DNA from: Calycina herbarum
Taxonomy: Eukaryota > Ascomycota > Leotiomycetes > Helotiales > Pezizellaceae
Reading direction: 5' to 3'
Assembly: GCA_001414485.1 (NCBI GenBank)
Contig: LLEY01000339.1
Location: 1-21,061, forward strand
Length of the DNA: 21,061 nt
In this document: piece after piece, positions 1-8,274 of the stretch
Position numbering within the stretch: the stretch's first letter is position 1
Layout of the letters: each line of letters starts with the position of its first letter
The notes under the pieces: generated by a model
The model's input: the letters and a program-made list of their open reading frames with translations, nothing else
Database searches by the model: none
What the model was told of the DNA's origin: nothing
Made by a program: the position numbers and the translations under genes

Positions 1-642
1 AGATACCGGAACCGAAAGAAGGAGCTCTCTTAAAACGTCCTTGCAGTTTGCAACTTCGATATGGTGTTTACCTTCATTCTTAGTGGGTGGGAAGGTTCAG
101 CTCATGATGCCGCTGTGTTACGTAGTGCAAAAGCTCTACATGGATTCACTACTCCTGAGGGGAAATATTGGCTTGGAGACGTAGGATACGCTAATTCCGA
201 TACTATACTCTCGCTATACCGAGCTACAAGATACCATCTTAAGGAGCAAGCTTGTGTAAAACTCAAACCAAAGAACGCTAAGGAATTATTTAACTTACGC
301 CACGCAGCTTTAAGAAATGTCGTTGAACGGATTTTTGGTGTTTTACGTAGGAAATACTATATACTTTGGGGCTTAGAGTTTCCGGTTACTACTCAAGTTC
401 TTATTGTTATTGCTCTTACTACCCTTCACAATTTTGTACGTTTAAGAGAAGGAATTGAGGCAGATATTCTACTTACGCAAGAGGTAGATAATCCAGAAGT
501 TGAGGATACAATTACTCCATCTACTGTACCAGTTGATAGTAAACCCTCAAAGAAGATGGATAGATTAAGAGATGAGATGGCTGAGAAGATGTGGGTGGAT
601 TACAAGGCATACTGTATAAAGCATAGTATCCCACTAGATTAG
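1..642 (+). pseudogene. Harbinger DDE transposase, C-terminal part, with an in-frame stop
   Basis: Frame 1 is coding-like from base 1 and belongs to the DDE_Tnp_4 (PF13359) type transposases that cut and rejoin element ends. Counting from the ATG at 61, GWEGSAHD is at residues 9-16 and carries the probable second catalytic Asp (D16). GDVGY is at 39-43. LFNLRHAALRNVVERIFG is at 76-93, with probable catalytic Glu E89. LHNF follows near 122. A TAA at 31-33 interrupts the frame upstream, between RNRKKELS and NVLAVCNFD, a stretch that is continuous in related transposases where a Gln is expected. CAA to TAA is the C-to-T change expected from repeat-induced point mutation, but one site proves nothing. 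The part with the first catalytic Asp and the helix-turn-helix lies left of the window. The 193-codon frame from ATG 61 could be translated but could not be an active enzyme. Confidence 0.88.
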
Positions 643-651
643 AGTACAAAA

Positions 652-1836
652 CTATGAAGTTCCTAGCCACGTAAACTCTCCAACTCCCTCCTGAAGCTCA
701 AGCCATCTATCTCTCTTCTCTCCTTCTGGCATTAAAATAAAGCTCCTAGCCTTTGCCTCACTTTCCATAACCATAAAAGCGTTTGCTAATTGATCTGTGG
801 TTAACCGATTCTGAAAGTCCTTTAAAAGTAAATTACAAGCCTTTTCATGGTATGACTTCGAGGCCTCAATTTCTCTTACTTCCCGTGCCTCCCTAGCCTC
901 TCGCTGAGCCTTCAACTCCTCCGTGATTCCTACAAGTAGAGTGTTGGGGTCAAACTTTGGTGTAACAGTTGTACGGCTTCGCTTCTTTGGTGGGGGTTTA
1001 GTGGTATTATCGTCTTCCTCAGACTCAGAGGTCTCGCCATCTCCCTTCTCCTTTGTAGCTTTTGTACGAGATGGAGGTTTAATACCAGTAACGGCCCCTG
1101 CTCCTGTAGCATATGCTCCTTCAAGAATTTCTCGTAACTCGTCGCGGTTCGGAAGTACATGGTATTTGTGCCAACCAATCTCAGAATAAGCCTAAATAAT
1201 TATTAGAATAGAAGAAAGAAGAAGAGATAAAATAAAGAGACTTACTTGCTCAAGAGTTTGCCAAATATTGTCAGGTCCCTTATACAATTCCTCCTCCTCG
1301 CTCCATCCCATACCAGAAGTACCCTCTAAAACACTCCACGTCTTCCAATGCTCCTTGATCTCTCCCCATTTATTACGCACATGCCTAAGCTCCACCACAA
1401 CTCCCGGCTTTTGGCAGGCTTCTTGGACAGAGGCAATAATAGCACTCCATCCCTCAGGCTTCCAATTACCTGCATCAGTACCTTTTCCCCCTATAAATTG
1501 AATATGACCTTCAACCACAAGAGCCTCTTCCATTTCACTTGTCCATTGCATACGTGGCTTGGCCGGTGGCTTAGGGTTTGGAGCGGGCGTAGGAGTATCG
1601 AGTAGGAGAAGCTCAGGATTAATAGGTATATCGTCAGCAGAGGAGGTTGCGGTAGAAGCTTTAGCCTTGCGCGGTTGTCTCTTTTGGGCTTTGTTTGGTG
1701 CGCGCGCACGCCTACGCTTGGTACTCGTATTAGATTGTGTATTTGGTTGAGTTTGAGTAACTTCCTCGAGAGTAGGAAGGTACTCAGAGGCCGATTCCGA
1801 TACAGGAGGTCCTGCGGTGGGTGGTGGAGTAGCCAT
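652..1836 (-). CDS. Myb/SANT-like DNA-binding protein of the Harbinger element
   Basis: Two exons, complement(join(652..1191,1246..1836)), 376 aa, no internal stop. The 54-nt intron (1192-1245) starts GTAAGT and ends TTTAG; joining it keeps phase 0 (...QTLEQ|AYSEIG...). Residues 1-95 are Ser/Thr/Pro-rich with a strongly basic nuclear-localisation-like block at 40-59 (starting KRRRAR). Residues 97 to about 195 form a Myb/SANT-like domain (PF12776 type): QWTSEMEEAL at its start, then the conserved tryptophans, RHVRNKWGEIKEHW, and GPDNIW before the intron. The C-terminal part holds an acidic-to-basic linker (SESEEDD, PPPKKRSR) and a charged helix rich in REA repeats. Known role of such partners: binding subterminal repeats and recruiting the transposase to DNA. 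The start is the first ATG, behind an A/T-rich leader. This ORF appears intact although the transposase beside it is broken. Confidence 0.88.
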
Positions 1837-1940
1837 AGTAGTGGTGAGTGTTGAGAGTAAATTAGTACAGTAGAAGATAAGCGCTTGTATATATTATTAA
1901 AGGGGGGTGAATTAAGAAAGGTTACAGGGGTCTCTCACAG

Positions 1941-1962
1941 AAAGGATTAATATTAATCCTTT
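1941..1962. promoter_or_regulatory. Perfect 22-bp palindrome upstream of the Myb-like gene
   Basis: The half-site AAAGGATTAAT is followed directly by its exact reverse complement, with no spacer. It lies 105 bases upstream of the Myb-like start codon, between that gene and the element end. A TATA-like run (minus strand AATAATATATAC, about 1886-1897) sits between it and the gene. A dimeric protein could bind here; the element's own Myb-like protein is the natural candidate. This is inference. Confidence 0.6.
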
Positions 1963-1968
1963 AATTTT

Positions 1969-2092
1969 TAAATAATAATTTAAATAATAACTTAACCCAA
2001 ACACCTATACTACTTTAATATATTATTTGGAATTTAAATAATATCCTTAAATAATACCTAAATAATACGCTAAATAATACAAATTAAATAAT
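1969..2092. repeat. Phased subterminal TAAATAAT repeats of the Harbinger element
   Basis: The octamer TAAATAAT occurs exactly at 1969, 1981, 2035, 2048, 2059, 2071 and 2085. An inverted, one-mismatch copy (ATTATTTG) lies at 2022. Within the two clusters the steps are 12 bp, and 13, 13, 11, 12 and 14 bp, a little over one DNA turn, so the copies face a similar side of the helix. They lie just inside the element terminus. Harbinger Myb-like proteins are known to bind subterminal repeats, so these are candidate binding sites. The low-complexity A/T base composition makes some copies likely by chance, but not the regular spacing. Confidence 0.7.
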
Positions 2093-2097
2093 ATAAT

Positions 2098-2112
2098 CCA
2101 AACAGGCTCTTA
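2098..2112 (-). repeat. Right terminal inverted repeat of the Harbinger element plus TAA target site
   Basis: The minus strand reads TAA (2112-2110) then GAGCCTGTTTGG (2109-2098). The first is the expected 3-bp target site; the second is the presumed terminal repeat. The partner repeat is outside the window, so the exact end base could be off by one or two. Confidence 0.65.
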
Positions 2113-3652
2113 TAAGATTCGAATGAGAAATCTTCGAAAACTCCTCCGTCACAGTAATCTAAGAAAACTCTCTGAACTGTCTGATCAAGTGGATCTAATC
2201 CCCCAACACCCCTTTTTGATATATTTAGTTTATTTTCTACCATTTGGAAAATGATGTTCAAAGGCAAATAGATAGTTTTTGATTCGATTCTCACCCCATA
2301 AACAAACCCATATAAGACAACGCAAAAGAAGGGAAAAGAAAACTTACCCATAAGTCCCCTGTCCCTTCTCATCATAAGCTGCCCCATACATCTGAATAAC
2401 ATGATTCCCCCTCCCGCTAAGCCACCGCATGAAGTCACACTCCTTTTTAAACTCTTCTTCACTTCCAGGTTTCTGCTGCTTAACAGCCACCCTTTTCACC
2501 TCCTTTGGAATCATCGGAATCTCCCCTTCATCCTCGTCTACTTCCGGCCCGTCTTCAATTCTCTCCCATAACCCTACAAGCTGTGAGAAATATCAGAGTC
2601 AGTTTTGTTACTTCCAGGAATATAATAGAAGCTGTCTGAACAAAACAGAGTTGTCCGAGGAGGAAACAGAGTCTCATCAATCCAAAACAACCTTTACTGG
2701 ATGAAAGAAAAACTCGGAGAATACACACCCCATTCCCCCCCATCCCCAAAAGTTTCTTTCCCTCCCATTGCGGAACAAACCACCGTTGCCCATTCGCCGC
2801 CTGCCTCCACTCACCACCTAGTCTCGTATTCCAATACTTCTCACTATCCAGCCATTTCCTCTGCCTGACATATGTCATATACCTTTCATCAATACCTACA
2901 GAATTTCGTAGTCACTATACTTCGTGAGGGGGGGTTGAGGAGCGGAAGAAGTGAGAACCTGTCGGGCAAGGATGGAAATTTTGAGATTGAAAAATGTCTT
3001 AGCTCGAGGATCTACCAAAAGAAGACATTTTACTCCAAGAAACTGAGTACTCACACTTCATACTGGCTCTGTCTTCATCCCCTACTCCTTCAAATGTTCC
3101 TTGACCCCTGTATTCTTCCCATTCCTGGAGGGACTTTAATCGCCCTCCTATACCGGCAGCCATTTTGTAGGGTGCTTGGCCTTGGAACCGTGTTGCGGCG
3201 GCTTGGATGGGTCGGGGGCCTACGAAACGAGCTTCAGGGTAATAGGCTTGTATAAATGGTCCTTGTGGTTCTTTATTCGGAGCAGCTGGAGCAGGTGTGC
3301 TTGTAGGGGGTTGAATCACGGGGGTCCCGGTGGGAAAAAGAGATGCAGCGGGTTGGGTTGTTAGAGGAAGAAAGGGTATAGGACCAGTAGCAGATGCAGC
3401 ACCCATGCCGGTAGTTGTAAATCCTCCCCCCTGAGGTCCAGGTAGAACAGGTCTATTACCAAATCCTCCTTTTATCCCCATCCTCCCTTCAACTCTTTTC
3501 CTAGGTTTCCGAGCTCCAACTCCTCCTTTTATTGCTGTCCTCTTTGGCCTTGGGTCTGCAGCAGATGCAGGCCTCCCCGTTCCCCGTCTCTTGGCAGGCG
3601 GAGGGGGTTCATCGTTGTTAGTAAAACATCTTTTAGTAGCTCTAGTATTCAT
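2110..3652 (-). pseudogene. Protein kinase gene interrupted by the Harbinger element (5' part)
   Basis: Exons as complement(join(2110..2169, 2348..2580, 2729..2895, 3055..3652)), about 352 codons up to the transposon, all phases matching. Introns are 178, 148 and 159 nt with donors GTAAGT, GTGTGT and GTGAGT; the first two introns in gene order have good branch and CTGTAG/CACAG acceptors. The last acceptor (CAGAG|A, 2170) is the weakest. Residues 1 to about 190 are Pro/Gly-rich and basic (PPPPAKRRGTGRP). The kinase N-lobe follows: glycine loop LGMGGNG ending at residue 255, VAVK with the ATP-anchoring lysine at K289, helix C with a candidate Glu at 302 (EFKKECDFM), then NHVIQMYGAAYDEKG and the hinge-like VFLDYCDGG. 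The frame then meets the transposon end at 2109. The catalytic HRD and DFG loops are not seen and would lie beyond the element, left of the window. No stop or frameshift is seen before the junction, suggesting a young insertion. The start ATG has a good AAAAC context. Confidence 0.75.
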
Positions 3653-5211
3653 GTTTTCTTCCTCTTTGCGCCAGACTCAAAATATGCCTTGGTGGGGGAT
3701 ACTTTTGGCGTGGTTTGGCGTGGTTTGACGTCCAATTGACTTGTATACGTAATGTAAAAATAACAACCTATGTATTTGAATGTGTCGCGGACAGAAATAG
3801 CACCTAAATAGTGATATTGTTCAATTTCGAAAGGTGAAAAATATTCTGTGGTTGAAGAAAGCCTTCTTTCATCGATGTAGTCGCGGTTGTGGCGTCGTCT
3901 CAATTCTTCCCTCTTTGTCGATACCTACGGCATACCAAGAAGAAGTTTGAAAATGATAAAGTTAGCTGTCTTTGTCTCCATTCATAAAGTTCCTCAACAT
4001 ACCATTTCCTTTCAAAAATGCTAACCAATTTCAAAAAGCGATCATGAATGCTCGGATCTTGTATTCGTCAAGCCCTCCACCCTCGAAGCACCGTATTATC
4101 GAGAGTTCCTTAGAGAACAAGGAGTTCCTATCGTCTTACTCCATTATTCTCGTTTTCCATCTGGTTTTATTAGGCACTAAACCTTTGAGGTAGCTAGCTC
4201 GCCTGAAGTCGCAATCCTCGAAGCTTATTTTCGCAAATAACGAACCTATAACTGTATCATATAGATACTTCCGACTTTCGAGGGTTCATTGAACGGTTTG
4301 TAGTGCTAAAACACTTGGCTCAGAGGCACCCCATCGCACAGGGTACAGCGAGCCTCGTGTAGACCGGCTCGCTTTTATCGTCCGATTCGACTAACAAAGC
4401 GTAGTTCTCCTCTGCCAAAGATCTTCACTCAAGCTCTCTTCTCTGAGACCAGCAATGAAACCCAATTCCTGCGGCTTTTTCAAGGTCGTTGGAGATCGAA
4501 ATTACTACCTGTTGATGGCGTGTCGTCAGAGTCCACTGAAAAAGAGTAGTCGAGCAATTATGAGGGAAGGAACGACCTGGACCCTCTCTCTCCAGATCAA
4601 GCCACCGAAGCCACCTTTGCGACTACTGCCTCTTGCGACGTCTGCCTTGACCCGGGCATCCAAAAAATCTGGAAGACTTAGAACCCGGAGTCATCGAGAT
4701 ACAACCAATAAAGGTTTCCGATTGTAAAAAGGAATCAGTCAGTGGTGATTCGCTCTGGGTTGCTCCTTCCACAAATCTAGTTCCTACCACAACACGCAAA
4801 TGTATCGCTCAACCTTAGAAGTGAGTGAAAGAACAACCAAGAGAACCTCGCCTCAACTTTCCTTATCTCCCCTCACCCCTTCCCCTTTTTCTTCACCTAA
4901 AACAACTAAGCATCGACGTCAACCCCCCCCTAAGCTCCAAAAAAACATTACCCCGCAAGTGAAAGACCCTCACCAGACACCTCCGTCATCATTTCTCTCC
5001 TCAATGCTCAAGTCGAGTACCCCACAACATTCAATAAACCATAATTTCCAAAAAGATTTACCATCCAAAATCACCCACCCCTTAATTCCCCTTTTCTCTC
5101 TTTCGAGACTTCAAGGCCAGAAACAGGTAGCTTGAAAATTTCAAAAATCCCCAGCAGACATGCTATGAAATTCGCTGATAAAGTCCCGAGTTGAGCTCTC
5201 CAAACGTTTGA
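3653..5211. other. Gene-free stretch upstream of the kinase gene
   Basis: No convincing gene. The first 250 bases are probably promoter and leader of the kinase gene; a short direct repeat (GGCGTGGTTT twice in a row, about 3708-3728) lies there. The open stretch 3649-3903 on the minus strand starts at TTG and only overlaps the kinase ATG. Between 4025 and 4678 one plus-strand frame reads rather protein-like but contains seven TAA/TAG stops, so it may be a decayed coding remnant or chance. Around 4850-5100 the strand is C-rich, with runs of C and A. Confidence 0.5.
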
Positions 5212-5595
5212 CATACTCGTGACCTATTTTTGGCGCCCAAATATTTGTTAGCTTATCGACAATTTGGTAGCTTACCCGCAAACTTTTGTTGGCTTATCTG
5301 ATAGTTTCCAGCTTACTTACAACATCCCTTTAGCCTCTAATATTTTAGTAGTTTATTGGGTAATCGATGGCTTACTCACAACATTTTGGCCCCCAAACTT
5401 TTGCTGGCTTACTCGCTTTTACACAGCTTACCTAGTAGCTTACTGGGTATTCGTTGACTTACTCGACAACTAATAGGTTACGCGCAACACTTGCTTACTC
5501 GATAATTGCTAGCTTACTCGCAAAGCGCTATTTGTTGGCTTACTCGACATTTGTGAGTTTACCCGCTGGATACCTGCTAACCCAAAATCAATTCA
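5212..5595. repeat. Degenerate 19-bp minisatellite, about 20 units
   Basis: Rough unit GCTTACTCGACAATTTGTA. Unit starts are readable at 5251, 5270, 5292, 5311, 5333, 5351, 5370, 5389, 5407, 5426, 5438, 5457, 5476, 5493, 5512, 5538, 5557 and 5576. Two poorer units precede them at about 5212 and 5232. Ten of the steps are exactly 19 bp; the rest range from 12 to 26. Copies differ by many substitutions, so the array is old. Open frames at 5264-5473 and 5454-5672 are by-products of the repeat and are not called as genes. Confidence 0.75.
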
Positions 5596-8274
5596 ACTGC
5601 GGGGTATCTCCCAACCACCCTATTTTCCTTTCGGCTGGGGGGAGGGGGATCGCAACAATTCGACGCAAGTAGGAAAAGGCGGCCATTGTTATCGGCATTA
5701 TAGAACTTTAGACCCTTTTCATTCCTTCATTTGTTGGGGCACCGGTAAGATATACGTATCATTTAGCGGAGTCGCGAGACCAACATCACCAGCGAAACAT
5801 TGGCTTTGATAGCTTTTCAGACATTGAAGTTCGATTTTTGATAAGTGTCTAACATAAGTCTATACGGCTTTTCAGACTGATGATATTCCAAGTTGAACTC
5901 GTTAACGTCTCCTAGCTCATTGTTAGCGGAGTAGAGGCACTGGCAAGCTTCTGTCTTTCTCAGGGAGGAATCTTCCCAAGAACCTTCCGAGAGTAGAGGG
6001 CTAGGTTTGTAGCCCAAGAAAGAGATGTCAAGAGGACGCAGGTAAAATCGTAACAAGAGAGATGACAACTTGAAAAGACGTAACATATGCAACGATGAAT
6101 AATAGAGTGTTGATCTGAAGAACTAAGTTCGACTCTTCAACCACGATGCTACTGCGGGGTAAAACGTTATCCTTCTCGACGTAGGAATACAGAACATTTC
6201 TCCGCTGTTGTGAGAATCTGAAATCAGACCAATAACCACTAGGTTATCCAAAGAGTGTGCAAAACACACTTGTGTGTTTAAATTGTGCCACTATCCAGTT
6301 CTTATCCAGACTTGATCTCTTCTCTTCCCTTCTTTCCAAGTCCATCCTCCTCCATCAAGATAATCCAAAGGAACCACCCACGGTCCGCTCCCCTTCGGCA
6401 GCAGTGACAGCTCCAATCAACGCCCTTCCCGCAGACCAGGACTCTGGATGCAGCCAAAGTTCCCGAGACCATCAGCGCATTCCACCATTCCCCAACAGGT
6501 CTAAACTCTCCAGGGAGACAGGCCTTGAGGCCGTGCGGTGCAACGCAGGGTTAAAAAAACCAGGGGCTCCCATGGGTCGCGACCAATAGCGCGGCCCATC
6601 ACTTCTTGGGAAAATGTGATGGATGCACGACCCCCTAAAACGCGTGGATAATTCGTAGAGACGCGTTGAGTGATTTTCGTATTCTTTCGCGTGAGGGAAC
6701 CTCTCATGATGCTGGATGGATTCTTTGGAATGCGGTTGGTTCGAAAAGAGTCGGGCGTTTTGTATTTCGTCCCTCCCCGTAGTCACCCCCTCCCAATTCC
6801 CTTGGAAAAGCAAGTTGGATGTGGCGGATGCGGACGTAACTCCCTTGATTTGGCCGTTGTTGAATACACTGGTTTGCGGCCGCGAAGTAAAGAGCGACGG
6901 TTGTCATTGAGTGTGATGGTTCTGCTGGTGCAATGTGGGGATCGAAAGACGCTCGAGGGGAATTGGACTTGAGACTCGGGATGATCCTGTGAGACGATGA
7001 AGTTGAACCTTGGAAACAGGTTGAAAAGAACGAAACTTCGTACGTGCACGGAAATACGGTTTGTTTCGACCTGTCCATTTCGGTATTTCGCTATCCAGAA
7101 AGTCCTTGCCGGCGAGCTATCCAAAGTCCATCATGCAGCCAAAAACAGAAGGAATACGTACTCAGATTGTGAAATGCAAAGGTTTTCTCTCGGTACCTGA
7201 ATTGTGGCACTCTGCTTGAAATCATGAGCCCATTCTGTGAGACTCTGACACTCACACAGCGACGGAAATAAATGTTGTTGAACGTCCTCTTGCAGCGCTC
7301 GGTGCGCCATGAGCGGCCGGAGGATATAATTGTACGAGATATAAGCGTAAGGTAAGGGTTCATCCCGAATCGGAAAGATTGATATTGAAATTGAAATAAG
7401 AGGGAGTTGAGTTGAACTTGTTGACCAACTGCCGTGACGGACCGCAGAGGGACCATGATAACCCCTGGATCCACGGCCAAATCCCTGTCTACCACCCTGG
7501 GAAAACGTTGCTTGGGCTGCAGCTGCAGCTGCCGCAAAGTCTGATCGTCGTGCCGTCAAGGTTCAAAGTCACTTTCTGCTGCTGCTACTGTTGCTGCCCA
7601 ACACTCGACTGTGCTAACCCAAAATCAACCTGTCGTCCCATCTGAGTTGGAAGTTTCTCTCCTCTCCTCTCCTCTCTTTCCAATCCATCATCGTCGCCAC
7701 ATCACATCTTTATCTTCTCCCAATGCATCCTCACTGGGTCGCATTGTCCAAGTCCATCCAACCCTCCACTCGTTCTTCGCGCGCATAATGTAAAAGACAT
7801 AAACAAACGAGTGCTCGACCTCACCAACACCCATTCCCCCCCGAATTGCTGGAAAGCGAAGTTCCAAAAGCTCATAGGCAGCCAACCGACCATTTGGACC
7901 AATTCCATTCAATCCTCCTCCCACCGCCCTTTCTCAAGCGAATAGTTCAAGCGAACCAACGATTTTGGCCAATTCTTGATTCACCTTCACCGCGTTGACC
8001 ATACTTTGCACCTGCCACCTGCAGCTACGCGAACTTCACCGCCAACCATTTCACCAAGGAAGCTCCTTCTTGTACTTCACCCCACTACTCCGGGAACACT
8101 CTGCATCGCAACAGATCCCTCCGGCCTATGACCTTGCATCAACGTCAACAATTCCTCTCCACTTGGCCAGGCACCTCCCATTTCAGAAACCATACAACAA
8201 CAAAACCTGAACCACAACATTGAACTGCAGATCGACTTGATAGACATCAGAACAAGAGTTGAACACAGGACAAA
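5596..8274. other. Long gene-free region leading to the centrosomin-motif gene
   Basis: About 2.7 kb without a supported gene on either strand; the open frames present overlap one another, often start at TTG, and show no recognisable motif. The last 600 bases are pyrimidine-rich (CTCTCCTCTCCTCTC near 7661, a short CTG/GCT run near 7573) and A-rich just before the ATG at 8275, as in fungal promoters and leaders. A CCAAT box sits at 6583-6587 on the plus strand. A transcript leader with its own intron or a non-coding RNA cannot be excluded. Confidence 0.45.

Larger units (their letters stand above)
1..2109. mobile_element. PIF/Harbinger DNA transposon, right-hand part (left end outside window)
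   Basis: Seen: a DDE transposase fragment on the plus strand and a Myb/SANT-like gene on the minus strand lie tail to tail with only 9 bases between their stop codons. This is the classic two-gene content of PIF/Harbinger elements, where the Myb-like partner helps DNA recognition and nuclear import of the transposase. The right terminus is placed at 2109: read inward on the minus strand it starts GAGCCTGTTTGG, resembling the GGGCCTGTTTGG-type ends of plant Tourist/PIF elements, and it abuts TAA (2112-2110, minus strand), matching the 3-bp TWA target duplications of this superfamily. The kinase-like reading frame coming from the right stops making sense exactly there. The left terminus and the matching TAA copy are not in the window, so full length and the duplication are unproven. 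Confidence 0.85.

Noticed and set aside
3649..3903. Minus-strand open frame upstream of the kinase gene
   Set aside because: No ATG start, no motif; it overlaps the kinase start codon by one base pattern only and fits a transcript leader.
5212..5595. CRISPR-like repeat array
   Set aside because: Repeats are tandem, degenerate and without unique spacers, and the window is eukaryotic; it is a minisatellite.
6257..7124. Several overlapping open frames on both strands
   Set aside because: They overlap one another, lack motifs and show no splice structure; treated as non-coding.
7131..7559. Minus-strand open frame with an alanine run
   Set aside because: It starts at TTG, the alanines come from a CAGCTG microsatellite, and no domain or splice partner is seen.
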